From: Vanrija pseudolonga
Lineage: Eukaryota > Basidiomycota > Tremellomycetes > Trichosporonales > Trichosporonaceae
DNA length: 64,000 nt
Direction: 5' to 3'
Assembly: GCF_020906515.1 (NCBI RefSeq)
Contig: NC_085853.1
Location: 682,001-746,000, forward strand
Part shown: piece after piece, positions 34,163 to 44,085 of the stretch
Layout of the letters: every line of letters begins with the position of its first letter
Position numbering within the stretch: the first letter of the stretch is position 1
Notes under the pieces: model-generated
Databases searched by the model: none
Seen by the model: only the letters and a program-made list of their open reading frames with translations
Told to the model about the DNA's origin: nothing
Position numbers and translations under genes: made by a program

Positions 34163-37100
34163 ATGTCTATATCCCCTAATCGAACACAATCGTCGGCAGA
34201 CGACACACCACGCCGTCGCAGAGACTCGGCAGGCAGTGACCCCGTCGATGACAACGCCAAGGCACCGGTGGAGCCTCAGGCTCTCCCTCATCCATCAGCC
34301 TGGTCCGCCAACATGTCTCGAAACGTAAAGCCGCCACCACTGTGGAGGCAGATGAGCGACCGGGGGTTCGTGGAAGATGAAGATGATCCAGAAGAGGGAC
34401 CAAGTGACTACTGGCGGCGTCACTCTCCGACACTGGCACCAGACGATCATGGTCACCCGCTGGAGAGTCCGACGTGGCTTCGTTCCGGCGCGACTGCTCT
34501 CGAAACCATCGAGGCGGACGGCGACGACACCGATGCCGCAGAGTACTCGAAGAGGATAGAACAGGTCCTGTCTCTTGCCAATGACAGCCCAGTTGCCACA
34601 CCAACAAAACTTCATTCATCCCACGGTGACACGGACGACGAGGGCTGGGGCGATTACCACCCTCCGCAGGGGCTAGGCTATGACGAGGCGGTCCGGGCAG
34701 TCTTGCAAGATGGTGACAAGGGAGAGGAAGAGTTTGGTGCATTCCACGCTTCTCCACCTGTGAGTCCTGCCTTGCTTGTTCACGACTAACGACCCAGCAG
34801 CTACCCTCGGGAAGCGCTCCATCGACACCGACTGGGTCTGTATTCGGTCTGGACAGAAGCCTGGTGCGAGGGAGCCCGAGTGGACCGTCACGATCATACC
34901 TCCGTGAGTAGCCCCGTGCATGCTCTCCCCTGCTAACTCTGTTCAGACCCTTCAGTGTCAAGGCTGCGTTCACAGCCGACAACTCTTCGCTTCCCTTCAT
35001 CCTCCTCTTACCTGTCAGTGGCCTCTGCTGAGCAACAAATCAATCGGATCCCAAGCCAGTTTTCGCTGTCCCGCTCGGAATCCTTCTCAAACGCCTCGGC
35101 CTCTGGGCCATCTCGTCCTCTTGTCCCTGCACCGGTCCCCCACCCCGATATTGCAGATGGCATGAAGAACCAAGGACCGGCCTTCACCTTCCATCCGCTT
35201 CGGCATCTCTCGGCTCATCTATTCAATCGCACAAAGAATGGGTCCAAGTCTTCATCTGCCCCAGCCCCACCATCTACGGCTTCAGAAGATGGCCCAAGCA
35301 CAGAGGGTGCATCCGAAGCTGGCTACGGGGTACCGACGGTGATGGACATCAATGGCATGGTCGCTGTTGGCACAGATGGGGGTTGGGTTGTCGTTTATGG
35401 CTTTGGACAAGAAGTCCGTTGCGTGGTCGGAAACGAGGCAATAGGTACGTGCTTGTGTGTTGCTCTTCCGCTAACGCCAGCTGCATCCTCTGGCCCCGTC
35501 ACCGCTGTGACAATCTGCCCGGATCAGACGTTTATTGGCGTTGGCCATGCCAGTGGTAACATCTACTTGTACGACCTGGCCAACCCCTCCAAACCTGCTC
35601 GGACAGCTTTGGCCCTTAATCTCCGCTCAGTCCTTTCGGGACGAAAGGAAGGCCATCTTCAAGGCAGCCGAATCCTCCACATTGGCTTTGTCGGCAAGCG
35701 TCACACGTCCATTGTTACGGGCGACGAAGACGGTCGGGCTTTCTGGTTCAGTCTCGGCCGTGTCATGGGAGTCGACAGCACCGATGTTGTGCGCATGCTT
35801 GGGTCATACCCGGAACGAGAGCGACCCGATTCAACCAGCGCTGCGACCAACGCCGTGGCAGAGTCGCCGCGCGCTGATGCTCGCACTTCAGCACCGAGTT
35901 CACTTCGGTCACAGCCAGCAAAGCGGCCGACTACGTTGTTCGCCACGCTCCCACTACCTCTAGGCACCGCTGCGCACGCGACCGACGAGTTCCACTTCTC
36001 AGCCCTGCTCACCCCGGTCAAGCTTGTCGTTGTCGGCATGAAGCCTTCTGCCAAGACTTGGTTTAGGAAGATGCGCGACTCGGCTGGTGGGCCATACGGC
36101 GGATATGTCGCCAGTGCAGCATGGCTCAAGTCGGGCGAGGTTGCCTCAAGCGACCCCAACGCCAACCCATCGGATCCCGTGCTAGCTTACTCCTGGGGCA
36201 CATCTCTGCGTTTCTTAAGGGTGCGCATTGCAACAACGACCGCAAACAAGAAGGCAGAGCCTGTCAAGACTCCCGAGTTTGTCGAGGGGCGACGATGGGA
36301 GGCTCCTAATCCCATTCAGTCGTTACACTGGTTTGATTCAGACGTACGTATGAAATCTTGAGCATCGCCTGACCCTCAGCATGTCCTCCTCCTCACGGCG
36401 TCCGAGATCATTCTTCTCAACGTTCGCTCATTGTCTCCCGTTGAGATCACACCCCTGCAGACAAAGCTCCTTACATCGCAAGACTTCTACTCTGGCTTGA
36501 GCGTGCGCAAAGGGACCATTGGCGCTGTGCCAAACTCTTTTGCCAGCAGCGTGCGAACCCATCGGAGCAAGCTCTTCTTGCTCACCAAAGCCAATGTCCA
36601 AGTTGGAACCTTGCAGCACTGGAATGACCGCGTCCTCACCAATGTCCACCGCGGTGATTTCCTGGCTGCCATCAATCTGGCACTTGCATACTACGAGGGC
36701 AGAGCACCGGGCAACACGATCAACCTGTCCGATGACCCGGAAGAGCGCCGCCAAGTGGTCGGCACTCGCGTCCGAGAGCTCATGCGGGCGTCATTGGAAT
36801 GGGCGTTCTCAGAGGAGCGCATGCATGACGACACCCACTTTAGTGCCGATGGCCGAGGTGTGGATCTCACCGCGCTCTTTGAAGGCCTTGCAACCGCCTG
36901 CATCGATGCTTGCCTGGCAATGGATGACACAGCCTTCCTGTTCGACGAGACATACGAGCACTTTGCAAACGCGGGCATCCAGGGTATTTTCCTCACACGC
37001 CTGGAGGGGTACATCTTTGAGGGTCGCATCTCCGACGTCCCGCCATCGGCAGTCCAGGCGCTCATCAGGCTACACGACGACCGCGGCGAGTATGCACTGG

Positions 37101-39286
37101 CCGAGGCCGTCATCTGGCACATTGAGCCCAGCTCATTGGACATCAACCAAGCCGTCAACCTGTGCACAAAGCATAGACTATGGGATGCCCTCATCTATGT
37201 GTACACCTGTGCAATGGGAGACTACATTGCGCCGATTGTCAAGCTCATCACCATCGTCTGTGATATCCAACGCCACCGGGCGGAAAGGCCGAGCCTCGTT
37301 GGCGGAGAGGGCAGTGGCGGAGAGGACGAAGAACGACTTGCGCCCGACGCATACAAGCTGTACGCATACATCGCCAACGTTCTCTCTGGCCTCTGGTACC
37401 CGTCCGATGAGGTTATGCGCGACCCGGAAGCGACTCGGGCGCGGAACGATGCCTATGGGATGCTCTTTTCCGACTGCAACGTCTACTGGCCAGAGGGCTC
37501 TCACGAACTGGTTCTTACCGAGCAAGACGATGGTATCTACGGCGAGCCGCCATACCCATACCTCAGGCTTCTGCTTCGCTTTGACACCGAAGCATTCCTC
37601 CACGCAATGGACATTGCGTTTGAAGACCCGTACCTCAACGACCCGTCACGCGCAATCAACCGGCAGAGCATCATCAACCTCATGCTCGACGTTATGGACA
37701 GCGGTTTCCACTCCTGCGACGTCACCTTCCTGCACATCTTTGTTGCACGCAACCTCCCCAAGTACCCTCAATTCATCTTCATTCCGCCGTCAACATCACA
37801 TCGCATCCTCGTCAGCCTGGCCGCGGATCCCGACCAGTCCACTCGCGAGGACAGGCAACTGGCAGCCGAGTACATGCTCTCTGCATACACCCCTCACGAC
37901 TCGGAGGAAATGCTCGTCAGATTTGAGGAAGCAGGCTTCTTCCGCATCCTCCGCTCGGCGTACCGACGAGACCGCAAATGGGGTGCCCTCATTCAGTCTC
38001 TCCTGAAGGACCCCGAGACCGACTCCACTGTCTTCAGCAGCCTCGACGACATTGTGGCGGCCGCCAAAGCGAGCACCCGCATTGTGCCGTTCGATGTCAC
38101 TCGAACTGTTTCTGAGGCGCTGCCCCAGCTGTTCAGCCACAGCATTCGCGAAACTGCTAGGTTCATTAATCGTTCGGTCCCCGCGCTCCACGAGACCGCC
38201 ATCGCTGCTCTCAACGGGTCTGAGCACAAGCAGCTCGTGTACCTGCGCTGCCTCCTGGATCCCACGGCCGATGAAGGAGAAGTGGACGGGGTCGAGCCAC
38301 CGAGCAAAGGAGCTTCCCAGGCCCATCTCGATGTCGGCGCACGGCACCAGTATCTCAAGCTGTTGACTGCTCACGAGCCGGCTGCCGTTGTGCCGTTCCT
38401 CGATCTGCGTGGACCCAAGTTCTTCGACCTGCCGCGGCTCGCAGAGGAGTTTGAGAGTGCTGGCCAACCCGAAGGCCAGCTGTGGGCGCTTGACAGGCAG
38501 GGTAAAACCTCGGAGGCCTTTGAGACTGTCACGTCGGTTTTGGCTGTGACGGGTTCCGACCTCGCGGAGGGCCTTGTCAAATCGGCAGAAGGCGACGTTG
38601 ACGTTGCCCTCAAGACGTTATCTGGTGTGGCTCACATGGCCGTGCGCCTATGCCGCGAGCACTCTACAGAAGGAGCCCATGTCGAGGACATGTGGTTTGG
38701 CGTGCTGCACGCCATCACCGACCTTGTTCACCAGATGTCAGCTCTTAGCAAGCCTGACCCGACCTCAGGTACTCTGGCCCCTCTCAACACCACGGCTCTT
38801 GAGAATCTGCGGGGACTCGTGCAAGACACTCTCCAGGCCCTACTCTCGACGTCGTCTTCTACGACGCCGTCCTTTGCCAGTCTCTTCAAGCGTCTCGTCG
38901 AAGCTGCTCCTTCCGACTCGAAGCGCAAGAACAAGAAGGGCAAGAACAAGAAGAGTGACGGCACTCCTGGGGCGCGAGCCTACTCCGAGTTCCGAACCAT
39001 CCTGTCCGGAATGCTCGACTCGTTCAAGGGCGACGCCGATGTTCTGGCACTCAGCACTCGTCTTGTCGATGCCGACGTCTATGACCTCTTGGAGGAGAAG
39101 GTCGCCAAGACCCAGGCGGGCTGGCGTTCCACGCAAACAGTGTGTTCAGTCTGCAACAAGGAGCTGTGGACATCGAAGGCGGATGGTACCCGGGCAGCAG
39201 ACGACGACAAGGTTGCCATTCGGGCCGACGGCCGAGCCGTCCACTTGCGATGCGAGAGCCCGGCACCGGTTGTAGAGGAGCCATGA
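34163..39286 (+). CDS. VPS8: CORVET tethering complex subunit VPS8
   Basis: VPS8 binds the Rab5 GTPase and tethers early endosomes for fusion. Five exons (34163-34759, 34801-34903, 34947-35444, 35481-36343, 36380-39286) encode about 1,655 residues. About 300 disordered residues precede a WD40-type beta-propeller (GVPTVMDINGMVAVGTDGGW, VTICPDQTFIGVGHASGNIYLYDL, GFVGKRHTSIVTGDEDGRAFWF). The long alpha-solenoid follows, with Vps8 family sequence around EGLATACIDACLAMDDTAFLF. A C-terminal zinc-finger end (CSVCNKEL...HLRCES) is present but looks like half a RING. A basic KRKNKKGKNKKSDG stretch precedes it. The 36 bp intron at 35445-35480 has no stop in frame, so its retention would insert twelve residues. 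The acceptor of intron 1 is a tandem CAGCAG. Its stop codon lies 55 bp from that of ASK1. Confidence 0.93.
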
Positions 39287-39341
39287 CTGTCATAATCTAG
39301 TATGTACATAGACCCCGGAATATTCTATGAGTACGGGGAGG

Positions 39342-41081
39342 TCAAGATCGTCGGCGAGTTGGACTGCCTGGGATCTGGGCGTCCTCGAGTCGACCGCCAT
39401 GATACGTGACCATGTCGTCTTGCTGCAGAAGCGCAAACGCCTGGCCGGCGGCGCCACCGCCGGGCCGACCAAAAACGAGCGACGCGTCGTTACCGTCGCC
39501 TCCGCCAACGTGCGTATCCGTGACCTCGACTCTCTGCGCAGCATACAGCTGCGCAGCATACAGTGACGCGTCGCCGTCCGCATCAGAAAAGTAGCTGTTG
39601 TCGAGGTATGCCTGCTGCGCGACGGGCTGGTGAACCGTCTCGCCGCCGGCCGAGCTGAACGTGTCGTCATTGTCGTCAAACGACTCGTCGTCGTCGATAA
39701 ACTGGCCTGGGCCATCGTTGGTCGTCTGGATATCGCTGCCATAGCTCGTGTTGGCGACCGATTGGCGAGGGCGGCTGGAGCGCGCGGCCTCGGGCGGCGC
39801 CACGGGGCTCTCCTCGAACAGCCGCCGCCCGGGACCAAAGTCGCTAGGCAGGATAGAGTATCGCCCGAGCCCGGCGGGAGTCGGCATCCGCGGGCTCGGC
39901 TCGTAGTCATCGTAGCCGCGCGTAATCTCGTCGAGCAGGTCTCCAATCTCGTGTGCCTGCTCGACGACGGCAGCTGGCGGCTCTGCGGGCGGCTCTGGAT
40001 CCAAGATGGTTGACGACGGCGCGGCTGCAGGCCCAGTGGAAAATGCAGAAGCCTTGGCTGGCGTCCCTGCGCTGAATATTGCCTGCGCCCGCGGCGGGAG
40101 GGACGGCAGCCGCCCAAAGTTCATCGTGACTGGAGGCGACATGCCAAAGTCGTCATCGTCGTCGTCGTCAAACCGCAGCGGCCCAGACGGGTTCGTCCTC
40201 GAGATCTTGGCGCTGAGCGGGGTATTGCTGAGGTCGATGAGCCGCGGCGTTGGGTGTCCCTTGGCCGAGAGGAAGCTTGTGCCGCTCCTGGTCGGCGTCC
40301 TCCGCCCTGTAGCAGCAGCACGGGGCGTCGACCCGCCGCCGGGTGGCTGGGGCTTGTACTGCAAGGACGGGACATCGGCGCGGTCGACGGTCCCTGTACT
40401 CGCGTTGAAGGTCGAGCTGTCGCTGCCAAGGTTTGGCAGTCTGTACCCGCTGGGCAGGGAAGGAGTCGGAAGGTCGCTGCTGGTGTCTTCCAGCCGGAGG
40501 CCGCCGAGCTGTCGGTCGACGCGTTCAAACGGACTGCCCATGCTCTCCTCCCAGCTAGCGTCGGGGTCGGCCGTCCGCGACGGCAGAGGCGTGCTCGAAG
40601 CTCCGGGTCCCGGCTCGAACATGAACGAGCCCTCGGCATGTGTCCTGTCATCGAGGTGGACGGTCGAGTCCTCGGCCCCGCGGCGCAACGTGAACGTGTG
40701 GTCGTCGTACTCTGTCGGCTGGGGCGACGACGCGTAGATCTCGGACTGGGATGTGCTTTGGGAAGGGTCCTCGCCGTGCGGGTGCGTCTGCACCTGTGCG
40801 GCCGCCTCGTAGAACCCTCTGTGAAAGTCGGCGGCCTCGCGCGTCGTCCGGCTCTCGAGCGAGAAGCGCTTGATTTCGGGCAAGATGCGCGCCGTGACGA
40901 CCTGGTGGAAACGCGCGAAATTCGCGTCAATCTCCTGCAGGAGCAGCGTGTTGAGCTGGTCAATCTGCTCCATCTGAGACGTTATTGGCGTGCTAGGGCT
41001 GATACCGTCGACGGCGAAGAAGGGAGGCTGGAGGAGGGCGGGGTGAGTCGGGGCACCGCCGCCCGGATTGGATCCAGACAT
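39342..41081 (-). CDS. ASK1: DASH/Dam1 complex subunit Ask1
   Basis: This outer-kinetochore protein of the DASH ring couples chromosomes to spindle microtubules. A single exon encodes 579 residues from the ATG at 41081; the frame stays open to 41255, which would add 58 residues without a recognisable motif. The conserved Ask1 helix lies near residues 35-85: MEQIDQLNTLLLQEIDANFA, then FHQVVTARILPEIKRFSLES. The remainder is disordered, with several TP and SP sites (TPRAAATGRRTPTRSG, PTPRLIDLSNTPLS), as expected for a Cdk1 target, and acidic runs such as DDDDDDDFG. Yeast Ask1 is about half this length, but other fungal homologues are longer. Lack of introns is unusual beside its neighbours. It is divergent from UBP8 and tightly convergent with VPS8. 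Confidence 0.85.
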   Translation of the reverse strand: MSGSNPGGGAPTHPALLQPPFFAVDGISPSTPITSQMEQIDQLNTLLLQEIDANFARFHQVVTARILPEIKRFSLESRTTREAADFHRGFYEAAAQVQTHPHGEDPSQSTSQSEIYASSPQPTEYDDHTFTLRRGAEDSTVHLDDRTHAEGSFMFEPGPGASSTPLPSRTADPDASWEESMGSPFERVDRQLGGLRLEDTSSDLPTPSLPSGYRLPNLGSDSSTFNASTGTVDRADVPSLQYKPQPPGGGSTPRAAATGRRTPTRSGTSFLSAKGHPTPRLIDLSNTPLSAKISRTNPSGPLRFDDDDDDDFGMSPPVTMNFGRLPSLPPRAQAIFSAGTPAKASAFSTGPAAAPSSTILDPEPPAEPPAAVVEQAHEIGDLLDEITRGYDDYEPSPRMPTPAGLGRYSILPSDFGPGRRLFEESPVAPPEAARSSRPRQSVANTSYGSDIQTTNDGPGQFIDDDESFDDNDDTFSSAGGETVHQPVAQQAYLDNSYFSDADGDASLYAAQLYAAQRVEVTDTHVGGGDGNDASLVFGRPGGGAAGQAFALLQQDDMVTYHGGRLEDAQIPGSPTRRRS

Positions 41082-41577
41082 GGTGGGGGCGTGTGGAGTA
41101 GGGGATTGCTTTGTGCCGTGCTTAATGGGAGCGCGACGCGTCAAAGTGAGAGGTGCGATATCTATGTCGATGAGTGAAGTGTCTGTGCCCTCGACCGACT
41201 CGCGCCATCCACCAAGATGTTGTTGTTGTGGAGGTTGAGGGAGGGGCTCGTTCAAGTTTTACCACGTGGCAATCGGCCACCAAAAGGGTCTGTGCGGGAG
41301 CCTATCACTGATAGTGACACAAGACACGCAACCTCGTTCCTGACTCCACGTGGCTTTTCGCCCTGAAATCGCTACCAACCACCACATTCCGGTTGTTCGA
41401 CAGCCACTCTGAGATCAATCTCGTGGTCATCATTGTCATCGATACATCTGGGCGGGCCACAACCACCACAAGCAGCAGCGCCTTGGATCACGCACCAAAG
41501 CAGACGACAGCATAACACAGCTGGAAGCCGAGTAACAACAATCTCAGCATCACACAGCCAGTGCACGCCACCCCACC
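41082..41577. promoter_or_regulatory. Divergent ASK1/UBP8 promoter region
   Basis: The 496 bp between the two chosen start codons contains CCACGTGGC twice, near 41263 and 41347. Part of it (to 41255) may be translated if ASK1 starts upstream. Two copies of a nine-base palindrome 84 bp apart could bind a bHLH factor, but CACGTG is not enriched over the window as a whole. Confidence 0.35.
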
Positions 41578-43794
41578 ATGATAGCACAGCCGACGCTCCC
41601 CTCGGTCGAGAGCGACACCTCAATCTGTCCGCATCTCCGGGCACTGGTCGAACGCCGCCGCGCCACCCCGCCGGCGCAGGTCAAGACCGAGCCTGGCGAG
41701 GGAGCCTCGTCCAACGGCACGCCGGCGACCGCCAGCCCGGCCAAGGACACATCGGCGCGCGCTCTCGCCGAGAAGCGCTTCTCCGAGGTCGTGCGGTGGG
41801 GCGCCTTGGACCAGGGTGCAAAACGGAAAAAGGTGAGCCAGCTGAGTGGCATTGTGGCGGTGGATCCAGCGCAAAGTGCTCTGCCCTCGCAAGTGGCGAC
41901 GTCTGAGCTGCCCACGGTGCAGCCACCCACCCCCTGTTCCAGTCGCGGGCCCCTGCTGACACACCGCAGACCGCCCCTCCCGAGTGCCACGAGTGTGGAT
42001 CGGTGCTCGCCCGTCCGTGGGCTTGCCTCACCTGCAACTTTATCGGTTGCGCCCCGGTTCACGCCTCGTCCTCGCGCAGCGTTCACCGCGACTGCATGCC
42101 GAACCACTTTGCACAGTCGACCCGATGCGAATTTGGTACGTGGGCGCTAGATGGGCCGCGTCGCCGTGTCCACTCGTCCACCCAATGCTGACAACCACAG
42201 CCGTCGACCCCATCACTGGCGCCATCTTCTGCTCAGAGTGCGATGACACTGTCTACTCGGACGCGTTCGAGGCGCTGTTCCGCACCGTCCGCATTCGGGT
42301 CGAGGAGGAGCACGACCAGTCACGTGAGGGCAGCCTGCTTGGTGGCGGACGCGGACGAGGCCGTGGCCACTGGAAGCCTTGGGACGGGGAGCCGCTCGGC
42401 GGCGACCTAGCGAGGGCCTCGTGTAGGGGTGAGTTTGTTGTGGCTGTCGGAGACCCCACTGACACTTTCAGGCCTCCGCCCGCTCCTCAATCTCTCGCAG
42501 ACGTGCTTTCTCTCGTCCATCCTTCAGGCGCTCATCCACAACCCGCTACTCAAGGCCTACTTCCTCAGTGACAAGCACAACCGACATGTGTGTACCAACG
42601 GCTCGCGTGGCCTCGCTGTTGGCCGTCCGTTCATCGGGACGGAGACGCCGGGTGGCAGCAGCACACCAGCCGACCGAGAGAAGGGCTGCATGTGCTGCGA
42701 GATGGATCGCGCGTTCGAAGAGTTCCACAACGACGACACGAGCCCATTTGGGCCCGTCACCATGCTCTACTCCATGTGGCATGCCTCTGCCGAGTTGGAG
42801 GGGTATGGGCAGCAAGGTGAGCTAGGGTTTGTGGGCACCCAGCTGACTCTCAGACGCACATTCATTCTTCCTCGCCGCTTTGGACCAGATCCACGCCCAT
42901 GCCAAGGGCCAGCTGTCGAGCTGCAACTGCATTGCGCGTGCGTATTGTGCCCCCAATAGAGCCCCTCTGACAGTGCAGACCAAACATTCGCCGGTTCGCT
43001 CGTGTCCACCGTCACCTGCTCGTCGTGCCAGACGACTTCGACTACGGTCGACCCGACCCTGGACATCCAGCTCGACTTCCCCCACGACTCGACAGCGTCA
43101 TCCCTCACTCTCGGCACACTGCTGCGCCGCTTCTGTGCCGATGAGCGAATTGGCGGAGACCACGGCAAGGGGTACGACTGCAGCTCGTGCGGCGGTGGCC
43201 GCGGTGTCGTCGCCACCAGAAAGTTATCCATCAAGAAGCTCCCTCCCGTGCTGTCATTCCAGCTCAAAGTGAGTGCGACGTACTGGACCTAGCCTGACTC
43301 TCAGCGATTTGCCCACAACTCGACATCGAGCAAGGTCGAGACGCCCGTCAAGTTCCCTAGCCGCCTCGACATGCGTCCTTATGTTGAAGGGTCGTCCGGC
43401 ACGGCGTCCAAGACGCCGTCGGTTGACGGAGATGCCCCAGAGGACGACCTCCCGTCCAGTCTGTACGCGTACGACCTATTCGCAGTTGTGACACACGAAG
43501 GCAAGCTTGACAATGGCCACTACTGGGCCGATGTGCGGAGCGGCGACGAGTGGTGGCATTGTGATGATGACAAGGGTGAGATGTGGCGCGCGAGGCAACC
43601 CTGACCATGCAGTCACCCCAACCACCCTCGCTCGGGCTCTTGGGCAGAAGGCATACATGCTCTTCTACGTTCGGCGATCGTTGGCCTACGGCCAGCCCAT
43701 GTCGACGCTTCTCGCCGCGAACGCCGCAAACGCTGCTGCTGCCAACAGCAGTGCCAGCAAGACGGTCAACGGGAGTGCGAACGGCACTGCGTAG
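41578..43794 (+). CDS. UBP8: SAGA-type ubiquitin carboxyl-terminal hydrolase (Ubp8/USP22)
   Basis: This protease removes ubiquitin from histone H2B as part of the SAGA deubiquitinating module. Eight exons (41578-41832, 41970-42135, 42201-42428, 42472-42816, 42854-42937, 42979-43268, 43305-43575, 43613-43794) encode about 606 residues. An N-terminal ZnF-UBP domain shows ICPHL, CHECGS, CLTCNFIGC, HRDC and FCSEC. The catalytic Cys box is GLRPLLNLSQTCFLSSILQA, the downstream QQDAHSFFLAALDQIH block and CNCIAHQTFAGSL follow, and the His box is EGKLDNGHYWADVR. A zinc-knuckle CSSC and CSSCGG pair lies in the fingers. An Ala/Asn/Ser-rich tail ends the protein. The first intron (137 bp) is the least certain splice; an acceptor at 41942 would also keep the frame. 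Confidence 0.92.
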
Positions 43795-44085
43795 GTGTGT
43801 ATCAGTTGTATCTTTGAGAGGCGCCCATGCCTTGGCATATTTCCCTCATACCCAGTTCTCACATTTTATTTCATACATATCCTGTGATGTGCATGTATGG
43901 AGGTGGTAGACCTACGGCCGCGCCGGCAGAGATGAACATGAGAGACAATTTTGGGGCGGCAGTGGCCGGTGCTTCCAAAGCGGAGGACTAAACATACAGA
44001 GGGTGAGGCAGCACTTTGGATGATAGTTCAAGAGGCTCCCGGTGAAGCAAGAGTCCTTGAAGACACAAAGATCGAAGATAACAGG

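Noticed and set aside
41082-41255. 58-residue extension of ASK1
   Set aside because: The frame is open, but the conserved Ask1 helix begins about 35 residues after the downstream ATG and the extra sequence has no recognised feature. It is not excluded.
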